NCBI GenBank assembly: GCA_026874595.1
Contig: CM049318.1
Coordinates: 30,782,956 to 30,846,955 of the forward strand
DNA: 64,000 nucleotides
Direction: 5' to 3'
From: Sipunculus nudus
Taxonomy: Eukaryota; Annelida; Sipuncula; Golfingiida; Sipunculidae
This document shows, piece after piece, positions 1 to 14,600 of the stretch. Positions within the stretch are counted from its first letter, which is position 1, and each line of letters begins with the position of its first letter. The position numbers were made by a program, and so were the translations under genes. Under the pieces are notes generated by a model. It was not told the origin of the DNA, searched no databases, and saw only the letters and a list, made by a program, of their open reading frames with translations.

Positions 1-103
1 TTAAAGGATCCATTGTGAAAAATGTTTAAAAAGTTAAAAAAAGTTTCATATCTTCGTGAAAATATTATGAGGGTTTTTTTTTTTAAACAAAATTTCCCTT
101 TAA

Positions 104-109
104 TTTATT
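104..109 (-). terminator. Candidate polyadenylation signal of gene A
   Basis: AATAAA on the minus strand, about 45 nt after the stop codon of gene A. The position is plausible for a short 3' UTR, but the region is AT-rich and the motif could be chance. Confidence 0.4.
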
Positions 110-154
110 GTTTATCTAATTGTTTATTTGAGGACTTAGAGAATATATTATTTT

Positions 155-317
155 TCAAGTCTTCTCTCTTCTTCCACTGACGTCACCTGGAGGATCGGGT
201 AAAGTCACGTCTATTAATGTATACAGTGGCTGTAAGTTAATCCTGTGAAGTGTATAATTCAAGGTGTTCAACCCATCTTCTCTGAACTGTGCTGGTCGGA
301 ATTCGATGGCCTCCGCG
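155..317 (-). CDS. Gene A exon 6 (C-terminus and stop)
   Basis: Acceptor tgtttcag. Encodes AEAIEFRPAQFREDG, LNTLNYTLHRINLQP and LYTLIDVTLPDPPGD, then a short basic tail ending RREKT and a TGA at 157-155. A one-base alignment difference from gene B makes the A tail nine residues longer. Confidence 0.92.
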
Positions 318-1099
318 CTGAAACAATAAAGTGCACTTAGTGTCAGCAAGGCGCGGGGGGGGGGGGGGGGGGGGTAAGTAAATATATTATTTTTTTTTTA
401 ATAAAATATATGAATAATTAGCATGATAGACTTTCTGCCTTCCTGCTTCATAGACCAGCATTAACTGATGGCTTTTAATTTATTTTATTGACTCCACCAT
501 ATATCATTCACATTAAACACATATATATATATATACAGCATAACTCGGGGGAAGGATATTTCAATATTCGTGGGTTTATTATAAAAAAAAGAGCCCTTAC
601 CATCACCCCTTAATTATCCCCACCCTTGAAGATAAACTGACGCCACTAATGTCAGCTAATCTATCTGGAACTTACTATGTTTGTAATCGCTTCACATCGT
701 ATGCTTGCATAATTGTATAGATTGGCAGAAGATTATAGTGGCTCATGGATTAGTTAAATAGGCTTTTCCCAGAAATTAACATCATCGTGTCGGGAACCCT
801 TAATGTCACATGTCCACATTCTCTATGCGTGCATTCATCCCCTGTTCGCACAGTATTTTACATAGATATAAATTTATAAGTGCTGATTATATTCTAACAT
901 TGATTATGTTGGTAATAGAATGGTAATAAAAGTGCCGATAGATACTTACTTCTCTTGACTGACAGGGTTGTCTCTCCGGTGTGGTATCATTGTGTAGCGG
1001 GCCACAGACCTCGGAAAGCGGATCGACCCATTGTATATACCATGTACCCTGGTCAAATATATGAATATATATAAATATATTAATATTACACACACACAC

Positions 1100-1149
<50 letters not shown>

Positions 1150-4100
1150 TATATATAAAGCTGTCTTTATCGTGACCTTGTTTCCATTCACTTATTCGGC
1201 TGATATACCGAGGTTCATAACTGGCTTGTACACTTTACACTTGCAAATGTTCTTTGATCTCGTTCCTGAATCCGGATCATGTCCTAGATCCATACCTAAA
1301 CATGATTGCTTCTTCACTGCTCCATTCCCGAAACACCCTGAACAATTCTTGAGATTATGTGCATGGTTGCGTGAGGATTGGTGTGTACAAACACACAAGC
1401 ACCCACACGAACGGATATGAAGGTAAACCCTCCTGGCGAAGAAAACGAAGATTCTTTATACAAATCTTTGGTAAAGATGGGTTTAAAAGAATATGACATT
1501 TGTACCTTCTGTAAACAAGAAAAAGAATCACTGATACATTTATTCTGTGAATGCTCTAAAGTAAAAAAGCTATGGTCGGAAATATTTATATGGTTAGACA
1601 CCTTAAACCTGCCCATGATATATGCTAGAGATATAATACTGTTCAACATAAGTTCTGATAAATGTTTAGAGAAAATTATCCTGTTGATAAAATATTAAAT
1701 TTATGTAGCAAGATGTGAACAATACCCTTTGTCTCTAAATGCGGCTGTTAAACATATAAAATTATACTATACTATTGAGAGACAAGTAGCAATTCATAAA
1801 GGGAAACTTGTCCAACATATTTTATTAAGGAACAGAATAAACAGCTTTCTGAGTGTAGATGATTGATTATAAATGTTACTCTACTCTGCTTGATAAAAAT
1901 ATAATATATTGAACTCTTGTTGTAGGAATATACTATTATGCATCTCGTCCGTGTGCAGTGCCATTTGTTGTTCTTTTGTACTGTATCATTACATGTGTGT
2001 TTGTGTATCTGTATTGTTTTGAAATAAATTAAAAAAAAAGATTCTTTATACTCTTTTTACCCAGATCATTACATACACTAAAACTGTAAGAAAATAGGAA
2101 TGCTTGGTACCATAGTGATATGCTTAACGTTACAAACGGAGGAAACCATCTGTGCTAGTACGTGTTAGCTCAAGCCCTTCAACATTTACTTCCTTTGCCG
2201 ATGCGTACCTGCGATAGATGTCGTCATCCTCCCCGCCCCATCCGTAGTAGGAGTTAGAAAATCCATTTACTGACTCAAACTGCTCGGGTGTGAAAGCCGT
2301 TGACCCGCCGAAAACATTATCGTATAACAACCTGCACAACAAAGTATATGTGAATTTATTAATGTATTACAAAACTGAATAAAAAACTTGCATGATAGTA
2401 TTTGAATGATATGAGGCATTTTTCTTTCAAACGTTCGTAATAGTAGAATTTCACAATGATTGTAAATAGATTTTATATTGAAAACAAAAATGTACTGTAT
2501 TGACAGTCCTAGCCATGAAAACATGACTCCCAAGCATTTTTATTAAACGCATCGGGCGTTGGAGTCATGTTACCAGTCACAATTTAACAGCTGTGACAAG
2601 GGTCGGGTCAACATATTGACTTGGTGGCAGTATTCCAAATAAACATTAAACAATTTTGTTTTACTTGTATTAAAATTAACTATATATTTTAATACGTAAG
2701 GTGGTACCAAATAACACCTCTCGTTTCGTAAGCACCAGTTTTCTTTAAAACAAAACACACGCTAGGTTCGCATGGAGGTATATAAATCCAGTCTTCATGG
2801 AGGCGCTTCATGTTTTGTTTATAAATATTAACACGTTTCTCCTTTATATTCATGCAAAAAAGGCACTTCCTTTCCAGAAGATTTTTAGCTAAAATAATTA
2901 TGACTTGCGCTTCTATTGAGAACTACTCTTAGTCGGCCGTACATTGGGTTAATCTGCGCTGGCTGTTAGCCCAAGGCAGTCTCGTATACTTTTCCGAGAG
3001 GATTTGTGTAATGGAGTGACATTTGGGGGTGTTTTTCATGAAAAATAGGCCTGTGTTATCAATTATCACGGCATGAAAACATGTAAGTTTACTTGGAATG
3101 TGGTTACTTGTAGATCTTGATGAAGGACGTGGTAAAGTCTTAATCAAATTGTGGAAATTACAATATGACAAGCAATAAACATTGGAGAGTACGGTCAGAT
3201 ATGACGAGTACATCTTGTTAACTTAAAATTGATCCGAACTCTATAGCCCGTACTGCCACCCCAATGTCTTCAGGATTATATCGACGTTCGGGTGACAGGC
3301 TGCCGCCATGCCAGTCCCCGAGTGAGCGTGATATTAAAGGTACATAAACATTTGCAATAATATGTGTATTATCTCACGTTTTGGGTTAAACATTTCCAAG
3401 CAAAACAACCCTAGCACGCGAATTTACTATCTCCATGCATCTGTTTCACCCGTTGTTATGGTTCTGTGCATGAGTAAACACAGTCCACGTGTCCATGCAC
3501 CATGCCAAGACTGCATTATAAAGGTCCGATCCTGAGCATGCGCGACATCTCCCGAAGAATAAAAATAACCATGATAGAAAAATAAATACAAAGGTAACGC
3601 CGGTTTTAAGCTTTAAAATAAATGATTTGGGAAATTTCGGCCACCAGATGGCGTGTGCACTATGTTTCTGTTTAGCCCTACAGATTTCGTCCGATGGAAT
3701 TTTTTTTCCCTCATGTGCAGGAGAAACCAAACGGTTTAAAAAAAAATTTTCAGATACAGTAATATTTTGAGAACAGACTATATGTTAAGTCTATTAAACA
3801 CGCCTGTGTATGAATACACCAATTTGAAGGTACGGACAGTTGCTGGGAATACGGTATGTTTTACCCTGGTGAGAATGTTATTGACTCAGGGTGTTTGACC
3901 ATTTGCCATTGTTAAAAGGAAGGACAGTCATTATTGCTACCTCTCACTTCGCTTTGGTCGACGTATGTGTTTTCCCTATTACGTTGGATTCGAGTTGACT
4001 TGTAGTCCTTGACTAAGTGCCATAGCCCAAGGAAAAATAAAGAGCCGCAGAGACATCTTACAAGCTTTGCCCCGATCGGACACACGGCTGACCTCTTAGA

Positions 4101-7100
4101 ATTGTAGATTCGAAGTTAAGCGGCCAACTTCCTTTCTTGGGCGCAGAGCCATTGATTTAATTCATAGCTGATGGTTATAAAAAGAATCATAGATATAACT
4201 AAAAATCTATTTCTAAGAAATGCGAGCTCTGCTATGTGAAGGAATCCTCTTATGGGATGCTCCCAAAACCGTGTTTGCATTTATTCGGCCCATATTCCAA
4301 GGTTGGCATTACATTGGCCCATTACCGAAGCGCCTTTACAATTTCACGATATTCCATTCATGATTGCATTAATTATGGTGTGAACATCACACAACAAAAC
4401 ACACACGAACGGGGTGAAAGCATACCCTCCCGGCGGAGTTAATGACAGTTCAGCTGTTTTTATACCTGTATGCAAATTTCTGTACCAGGAATCCCACGTG
4501 CCGAGGTTTATTGCCGCAGATGTAGATGTTCCTGTCATCTTCGGGAAGCATGTCGACATCATGGAATATAAAACAGTCAAAATGTCCCATTTTCTTTGCT
4601 TCCACATATCCAATGTTCAATAACATTGCCTGGTTAAACAGCTGCGGTGATGTCTGAAAATACGGACTCAGAGCAATAGCCTACTATTGTAACATTTATT
4701 GTATAGGAATTGGTTCTATTAACTTCAGGTTTGTTGGCTTTATTGTTAAAACACAGGAGTTCATGTGCTATATATTTTTATATTACTTCAGTATACACAG
4801 CGGCTCTAACAGATTGAAATGCACACCAATGAACTCTGTATATTATTGCAGGCATATCTATAAATGTTTAAAATAAGATAATATAAAAGGTAAAGTGTAT
4901 CATCTCAAGTCAGCTAACGAAGCGTTCAAGAAAAGGTTCTAATGATACAGAAAAAAAAAGAAAATTTTGTGTTGTTGGCCGAAAGATCATGGTATAATAA
5001 TTCTAGTGTGTTGCCGAATTTCGTAGTTGAGCTTTATTTAATAGGTATCAGTAAGGTGTGTGTAAATAACAGCATATCACACATGCCTTTACGTACATGA
5101 GACAAACTCTTTGAGAGGCATTACATAAACATCTGTTTAGACCGATTAAAAGTAATACGAATCAAAAAAGTCCTTTAATGGATATACAAATATCTCACCT
5201 GTTGAACAAGAAATATCCTATAGGCCAGTCGCTGTCGCTGCAGAAATGGATGCATGTGACTCAGAAACGGAAGAAGCTGCGAGGCACGGTTCCTGTAAGG
5301 CACGATAATAGCAATTCGGTAACGAGATGAACATGCTGTCGGTGTCCATTTCCCACCTGACGTCACTTCCGGGTTATCTCTCGTTATTTTCTCAACGGAA
5401 GTACTGATCCACCAAGTTGGTGCCCGATAGCCAACTACAAAATCATCGGCAAAACACCCAAATATACAGACGATCATCAATTTTAACATCAGCTGGAAAT
5501 GTGGTTTAAGATCGTATTCAGTAAAACATCAAAATCGCAAAAGTATTTTCTTCGAAGTTGTCGGCTAAACGAGGTCTTATATAAAGAGAAAAAAAGATTC
5601 GGGATCCTTAAGAAGTGTTCGTTATTTTAAGGTTGTCGTTAAAAAAGAGAAGTGGTCGTAAAGCGAGGGTTTTCAGTATATATATATATACTTACCTTGA
5701 TATATTATGAGTATATAATAAAGTATCATTTGTATCACATTTTTCAAACGCCATGGTTGAATCACAGGTTAACTCATCTATTGATTCGAACAAAGGCGAC
5801 CCTTAATTTCGATGAATAGCTTTCGTAAATTACCTGTCTCACAATGGTGTGTATACACTTGATTTTTTTATATGGATTGTAGCAATATTAACTAGCAATA
5901 TTAACTAAAATGTGGCACTCTTCATTGATCGGATGGTAGCGTTTTGTTGTGGAGGTTGAGGAAACCGGAGGACCCGGAGAAAAACCACCGACCATAGACG
6001 GGCCACTGCAACCCACACTCATGGCTATTAACACCGAGGATCACTCAAGGGTCGCCAGCCGAGACAGCCGGGCTTAATCGCGAGTCTGTTCCCACAAGTA
6101 GTTTTTCCCTCAGAAACCAATGCGCCTTTCATAGTTTCTTGTTGGAGATGAAAGACAGCCTGGAGTCGCAGGTGCAGTACACCGAACCTGGTTGACACTT
6201 CGACAATCGCGTGTAAGCCCCTGTCACGAAGTCCGAAACCGGACTGGAATTCTACAGATGTAAATAGTACACAGTAGATGTACTTAGTTAAGCAAGCAAT
6301 AAATAGTCATAAATCCGAGAGAGGAATCGTTTCCTCCGGAGTGAAGGTCACACGAGTGCACGGGTTTTTAGACCCTCCACTTATTTTTCATAATGACTGG
6401 CGCAATGGAACAGTCTTAATATAATTTAAAAAAAATAGAAAACTGAGGGGTCGTTGGATCGCCGTTGGCTGCCAGATATAGCGCCACTGAATACTGTTCT
6501 GTTATATCATAGCAACACAGTTCATGTACATTGCTGGACGCAAGTCACAGACAATACACGAACCAGGCAGTCCTTCACGATTACCACGACTTATCAGTAG
6601 TCTTGTTTCAAGCGAGGTGTAATCTTGCAATAGTATTGTAGCCTTGACCATCGTTAAGCGCTACAGCCCAGGTCGGTTGGAGTGTATGCTATGGATCGGC
6701 CTGTAGCATTAACAAAGAAAGTGCTTGATGTGCGATTGATATTCATCCCGTTCTTTAAATCGTTTATATAAAACAAACCAACTTTATATCATATCTAACT
6801 GCATCAAAATATCAATTGTGATTGCGCATGCGCAATATCGACAAAAAAAAATACAGTGGCGTCAATCTATTTTCAAAGCTGTGTGTGGTTAAGGAGTGTG
6901 TGTGTGTGTAAGGTGGGGGGGGGGGTAACTCTCAGGCGAGGGGGGGGGGGGGGGTAGTTATCAAAGGGGGAACAACCTTTTTATAAACATGAACCTTTGA
7001 ACTGTATAAGCAGCACACTAACAGATTTGGCATCCTATGCATGGGTTTATGGGTTTGGAAATTATTAAGAACACATTGTAAGTGGGCATATTTTTTTTAT

Positions 7101-8609
7101 ATTTTAGCCCTGTGAACTACACAAAATTTTAAAAGATAAATAATAATATTACATAAATACCTGTGACCTCACACTTTTGACTGTGTTCCCATACTGTGAG
7201 TTACCTGTGATCCCACACTGTGACATAACTTTGGACTCTTCTACTATACAAATGTGACCCCACAGGATGACCTCACTGACACTCACAAAGTTGGCTTTCT
7301 GTCATCCAAGAACATGACCTCTATGATAAGAGACTTTGAGAGATCATGCTATCACTGAGAACTCGTATATTGAGATAACTGTGATCCCAAGAAAATACCT
7401 CTTAGAAATCATGTTGTGAGATCACTGTGACCACAAACCATGACCTTAATGAAAACACATTCAGTGAGATCACTGTGGCCTCACACTGTGACCTCACTGA
7501 GAACTCATACCATGAAATCACTGTGATGTCTAAAGATGGTTACAAACTGAGCTCATTGTGATCTCTTACCATGAGAACATATGTGAGTTCACACTGTGAG
7601 ATCATTGTGACCACAGGCCATGACCTCACTGAGAACTCACACTGTGAGCTCCCTGTGACCACAGACCATGACCTCACTGAGAACTCGCACTATGAGATCA
7701 TTGTGACCTCAGACAATGACCTCACTGAGAACTCACACTGTGAGATCACTGTGACCTCACACTGTGACCTCACTGAGAACTCACACCATGAGATCACTGT
7801 GATGTCTGAAGGTGGTTACAGATTGAGCTCCCTGTGACCTCACACCATGAGATCATATGTGAGCTCACTGTGAGTCCACTGTGAGTTCATTTTGTTGACT
7901 GGGAGTATAGCCTCTTATTTTCATCAGCATTTCCCCATCATACATCGCGGTGTTTGAACCATGCGACTTTCTTATTGGCTGTCCCAACTGCAAGACTCCA
8001 GTAGCCATGTGGGGAAAAGTAATATATTTAAGTTATATTCTTCACAGAAAGTGCCTATACTTTCTAATGTTCTGTTAAGTTACACAAGGTACACAAGGAA
8101 AATGTGCCCGAACGTATTTGGGATATCCGTCAAAATATCCGCATTATTTTGACAATATTTATTCAATTCCTTTAATGAGAGTAACATACCGTTTCGCGCT
8201 ATAAACCTATTAACTCTTTAGTAGGCCAGAAATTACGGAGCCCGGGAGCCGACATCGTGAAACATATTAATTAATTCGTGCGCACGAATTACTAATTTGT
8301 GGCCACGAATTACTTATTCGTGCGCAAGAATTACTCGGTGTGAAAAAATAAATTTCCATAGTGGAAAAAATATTTATTACTAATTCGTAGCAACGAATTA
8401 CTAATCTGTGCGCACGAATTACTAGGTGTGAAAAATATATTTCCAAGGTGGAAAAATATTTATTTCAATAGGATAACAAAGTAGCCGATAAGGCTAATGC
8501 AACTGCTCTCCTGCATAAAAATTAAAATAAAGTGAAAAATTAACATTAATGTATATATGTATATATAAATGATCAGATTGGAAAAGCGCACATTTATTAA
8601 CACACGATA

Positions 8610-8656
<47 letters not shown>

Positions 8657-11600
8657 ATATACGTTAATACAGATTGACATTCCATATACACTGATACTTA
8701 TAAATATTTTATTACTGGTAGGCGTTATACAAAAAAAATAAACGTCTCAGTCCATATCGAGCATATAAATTAGATTAAAACCATCAGTCTTTCCAATTGA
8801 AAATAGGTATTGATTTAAGTAACTAGAATACGGGTAGTCGACAAGCGACTACGTGTATCCGCCAAAATCAGAGAAGGACGGGTGAAGTGAGGCATGGATT
8901 GAGTGGCAAGGGGATATAGAGTTACATGTGTTACATATTAGAATGGATCTCTGCCACATAAATATGATTGTAGGTGGCGCCACCTGTTATTTGAACGAGA
9001 AACTATCCAAGATGTGTACACATGCAAAATTTCATGTGGAAAAGTCAAACCACTGCAGGGATATGAGTGATTTTATCCCACAGCAGACAAACAGATGGAC
9101 GCTGTGCAAAAATGGCTGCAGGTGGCGCCACCATTTTTGTGTATGTTATAAAGCTATCAAATGGCTACATTAGTGTATTTTTTTTTCTTGATTGGTCAAA
9201 CGGTTCCGGAGATATTAGCATTAATGTTTGCAGCCTGAACGTGAATGTAGGTGGCGCCACCTCTCATAAAATCAAGAAAGCTATCCAGGATGTATATGCA
9301 TGCCGAATTACAGGTAATTTGGTCAAACCACTGCAGAGATCAGAGTGATTTTAACCCAAGGCAGACAAACAGATGGACGCTGTGCAAAAATGGCTGCAGG
9401 TGGCGCCACCATCTTTGTGTATGTTATAAAGCTATCCCAGGGCTACATTTGTGTCAAAAAATTTTACTGATCGGTCAAACGGTTCCCGAGATATATGGGT
9501 TTATGTGTGGAAACAGACGCACAAACGGACGCCGGGCAGGCAAGAAAGGCCAGAGGTCAAGGTCACTTGGTTAGGCACAAGTTCACATGTGACCCGATAA
9601 TTTGTGTAAGTTTCGGAACAATGGTCCAGTAGTCTCAGAGGAGTTCTCCGGAAACGAAAGCGGCGGCGGCGGCGGAACCCGGTCAGAAACATAGTATCCG
9701 CAAAACTTCGTTTTGGCGGATACAACTAGCACCTAATCGTAACCGAGTATTGAATATTTTATGTTGACGATGATTGTCGCAATAGTAACTGTATATTTCT
9801 CGAGAGGCAGGGTTTAAATAGTCACGAACATTTTCCGTAAAGACTGAATTATAGGAAACTGTTCCAAAGTTTGCAGGCTATTGAAAGGAAAGAAAAGAAA
9901 ATTGGAAGGAAAGAAAAGCGATAGTCTTTCCGTGTGAACCTCGGTATCTTTAGCAAATGCGATTTGCGCGGACTGTATAGGGCTGAGCATGCGACAGAGT
10001 TTCAGTTAATATATTAGCAGATAATCTGGAGCTAGTCCGTTAATCATTTAATAAAATGTGGATGGTATAGCCAGCTCTCTTATTTTTATACTCCACCATT
10101 ATAGCTCTTTTACCATAGCTCCAGTGCTGGAAGTCGAGAGCGCTCCAGGTAGGAAGTCACGGAACTGTCGGAAGGCGATGGGCACCATTTTGACAACCGT
10201 GGGTGCCCGCTGAAACTGCCAGCCTGTGCCTTGACTGAGCCAATGTGTGCTTGCTTCTCATTGGCTAGTAATTCGTGCGCACGAATTAATAACTCGTGCG
10301 CACGAAAAAGTAACAAAAAGCATTGAGCCCTTAACATAAGAGAGTTGTTCTCATTGGCCACTAATTGGTGCGAACGGATTAGTAATTCGTGCGCACGGAT
10401 TAGTAGTTTGTGCGCACGAATTAGTGTGCGCACGTATTATTAAATATTTTTTCCACCTTGGAAATATATTTTTCACACCTAGCAATTCGTGCGCACGAAT
10501 TAGTAATTCGTGCGCACGAGGTAATAATTTTTTTTTCACCATGTCGTCTCCCGGGCTCCGTAGGAAATAGACTAAATATATAAAAAAAACTTTCTTCGCC
10601 GTCGGCGGCAACTCTACCCTAGACCACAGAGGCCAGTCCCCAGTTTATCTTTACCATTATGGACTGACGGCCTCGCCATTTAACCTCAGACATGTACCGG
10701 CCTCTGTGAATTAGGGGTGGAGCACAGGGCTGATACCTCAGCCGAGGAAAATAGATTTTCACAGTCGGCCCCTACCCAGGCTTAATGGAAAGGCTGTGCC
10801 CGTGTATAACTCACGAGTGCGTCTTTGTTGGGTTCGTTGGTGTTAGAACCAAGTGATGGGGCAGGTTACACACCTGGGACCGGCAGGTGCTGTAGACACA
10901 GGGCCTGAGTGACACCAGTATTCAAAAATAATATTATAGGTAGCGAGTGCTATCGCCCTGTCACGTAGTCCTAAAGCGAAATTGAACTCTGCAGATGTGC
11001 ATACTTTGATTAAAAAGTAGATGAGAGAGCATAAAATGGGGCGGTTACCTCCACCAAAAAAATCTTTAAATCAAACAAAAAAATAAAAAACATAACCCCA
11101 TACATCATGCGTTAGCTCTGTCGGGATATCGTGCACAAACAACAGGTGCAGATAATTGACCCGAAGGAAACAGCCCAACATTTCTCCACTAGCTTAAACA
11201 ACTCCATAAAATCGATGTACATGCATGCTCTGAGTGATTAACCGGAAAACTATTATAAAAATTATAAAATGACTTTTACGCGATTCAGAAGATGTGTCAT
11301 AAAGCTGTAAAGTATTCCGTTAACTCTGCTATGGGAAAATCACCCAAAAAACTTTTTGACCTTGACTTATTGAATAATAAACATAGGACTTCCAGATATC
11401 ATCACGATATATGACAAGTTTTATTTACAAAACGATTCCTGAAAAATTGTGGCCAGTAGAATGCTATATGTGAGACGCAAGAACCAGGAAGCAGGCGAAA
11501 TTGAGGACAACTGACAAACAGACAAACATACTGACAAACTGACCCAAGATTGAGAACAGATGACTTAATCATGTTATGGAGAAACCTCAGAAGAAGATAA

Positions 11601-14600
11601 TAAGCTATAGTTTATGTAAATGAGGTTAATAGTTTTGGAGATATGGCCAAAAAATGATATGTTGTGCAAGTTTGAGTGCACCGCCCCCTGGCGGCCAATT
11701 CTGGAAAATGAAAAATCAGTTTCAAGATATTAGTGTAAGACATAAGATGTTATAGTTTTAAAAGGATTCTTTCAAAACTGTGGCCTGTAGAATGCTATAT
11801 GTGAGACGCAAGAACCGGCAAGCAAGCGGATTTAAGGACAACTGAGAAACAGACGGACACACAGACAAAGTGACTCAAGATTGAGACCAAATGAATACAA
11901 CAATTTTTGGAAAGACCCAGAGGAAGAAAATAAGCTATAGTTTATGTAATTGAGGCTTACAGTTTTGGAGATATGGCCAAAACATGGTATGTTGGGGAGG
12001 TTTGCATACAGCGCCCCCTAGCAGCCGCATTCAGAAAATGGAAAAACAATTTCGAGATAATAGTGTAGGACTTACGATATGTCAGTTTCAAAAAGATTCC
12101 AGCAAAACTGTGGTCGCCAGGGCAAGACTACTGAAATCTCGAAATATCTTGTTTGACGAGATATTATACCAGATATCGCGAGACTTATAAAACAATCTTG
12201 CAGTACTTGTTGAATGCTACCTGATGCAAAAAACTAGACCTCTCTAGCTGTAAAAATTCCAAAGTTAGAAAAATAAGGCCCCTTATTTTCGAATATCATT
12301 ACCTTTTTCCAAAAATTCGTAACCATGGTTACGGCAAATTTGAGTCAGCTACATACCAGATGACTGGCCTTGGAATGATGTTTAAAATGAGCTATGTTTG
12401 AATAAGATACGACTAATAGTGACAAAGATATGAAGAAAAAACCGTTTTAAAAATTTTTGATGATCTTGACCTTGACCTTTGACCTTTTTTGCCCAAAAAC
12501 AATAGACCTCGAGGAGTTTTGTTTGTCTACCAGCTGTATAAGTTTAAAGACAATTGCTGCAAAATTGTGGCCTGTAGAGAGTACACAGACAGAAAGACTA
12601 GATGACCTGAGGTCACGCGCTTGCCGGAAATGATGTAAAGGTAGTCAGATGAACGAGCAGTGTCAAAGTGAACGAAAATAATCCATAGTTTGTGAAGAAA
12701 GAACCAATATTAACAAAGTTCTAGGGAAAATAAGTTTTTGATATATTTTGATCACCTTGACCTTGACCTTTGACTTATTTGAATAATAAACATAGGACTT
12801 CCATATATCATCACGATATATGACAAGAGTAATTTACAAAATGAGGTTAATAGTTTTGGAGATATGGCCAAAAAATGATATGTTGTGCAAGTTTGAGTGC
12901 ACCGCCCCCTGGCGGCCAATTCTGGAAAATGAAAAATCAGTTTCAAGATATTAGTGTAAGACATAAGATGTAATAGTTTTAAAAGGATTCTTTCAAAACT
13001 GTGCCCTGTAGAATGCTATATGTGAGACGCAAGAACCGGCAAGCAAGCGGATATGAGGACAACTGAGAAACAGACGGACACACAGACAAAGTGACTCAAG
13101 ACGAAATTGAGGACAACTGACAAACAGACAAACATACTGACAAACTGACCCAAGATGGAAAACAGATGACTTAATAATGTTTTGAAGAAACCTCAGGCCC
13201 GGAGCAGGGGTTCTATTAAAAACAAGTGACCCATGGGTCATGACGCTCAGCTGCTAAGCATGACCTGTGACATCATGGACTGAGATTCACAACTTCCAGT
13301 CCAATTTTGAAGAACCAATTTGCCAGTTTGTTGAAAATTTTCTATGACAACAGAAATATATATCACCTATGTCTGGTTAAAACACAGTGAATTGATGGTC
13401 TGAGGAAAATGCATGATTGTTAAGCTTTCAGGAACTATTCCAACAGCTTGCTTGAAACCTATCAGTCTCAAAGGAACACCACAAAGGGAAAATATAAGAT
13501 CAAAATATATAGCAAAAATCAAGGAAATACATGCAAGAATTATTGAGAAACAGGTGCTTCTGTATGAATTTTTATTCAATACAAGCCAACTGTACTGCAC
13601 TTTTATAAATGATGGTAATATTTATTCAGAAATATTTGACCCAATCCTTTACAAGATTACATAAATATACATCCAACTGCATTAACTTTAACTGTTCTTG
13701 AGATAATATGATCAAAAGGAATTAAAAGATGGTTGCCTGGTGGCCATATTGGACTTCTGACAAGTCTGAAATCAGACAACAAACATTCTCTAAATCGGAC
13801 CAAACATTAAAGAAAAATTACTGAAACTGCACTGAAGAAAGAATTTCCAAGGTGGCTAACTGGCAGACATTATGGATTTCTGACAAGTATGACATTTGAT
13901 ATCCCACATTCTCCAATAAGAGACCAAACTTGGGCAAATTATCCAGTAATGAATGCCCGAAATAATTCAAAAGGCATGTCCAGGCCCTCACATCAGATTT
14001 ATAGATATGCAATTGTAAAAAGTGTAAGTCCAATATTTTTTTTTAGCACTTTGCTTTTCAATGGGGTCCGCAGGGTAGGTAAACTGCCAAACCTGAAAGA
14101 AAAGAAATGCAGAAAGCATGACTAAGAGTCTTGAAATAAAACAAAAAGCCATCCTAAATCAAGGTACACATCCACATATTATGAGAACAAACACTTGCTT
14201 TTATATGTGGTGATATATATTAAAATATTCAGATATCTAGGAAACTAAGTTTATTGCTAGGATTCCATAAAATAAACTGCAAAATGTTCCCATCATCTTA
14301 TAAATCAGTAGCTAAACCTTAATACTATACTCTCATAGTCTTAATGCCTGGCTGAAGCATTCTGACAACAGTGTTTTTGTTATGAAGTAACGAGGTACTT
14401 ATCACTGAGCCTTATCACTTAATAGGCTGATACAAAAGGGAGTCATATGTCACCAGTGTCACTCACAATTACAGCCACACAGGGAGATGTACCAGCTGGA
14501 GTGGGATGGTTATATATACAAGAAAAATAGAGATGGTCTATAAAATAAGTAATTGTGAACATCCCTGACCTATGACCTTGGCCTTTTGCCCATATATCAA

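Larger units (their letters stand above)
2332..4465. other. Gene A intron 3 (repeat-bearing, no gene seen)
   Basis: 2,134 bp. It carries repeat R230 copy 2 at its lower-exon-3 end and a stretch at 3337-3420 that recurs at 29496-29580. No coding exon was recognised on either strand. Confidence 0.7.

Noticed and set aside
946-1420. MYIYIYIY-type reading frames over TA tracts here and at about ten other places
   Set aside because: They are translations of (TA)n microsatellites with no other support.
7571-7837. 88-codon open frame with HDLTENSH repeats
   Set aside because: It is produced by the 48-bp satellite; no flanking gene structure and no known family.
8270-10520. Regularly spaced palindromes resembling a CRISPR array
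   Set aside because: Units are imperfect, spacers are only a few bases, there are no cas genes, and the context is animal DNA.
13413-13664. 83-codon open frame on the plus strand (LKGTPQRENIRSKYIAK...)
   Set aside because: Looks protein-like in composition but has no recognisable family, no splice context and lies in repeat-rich intron DNA.
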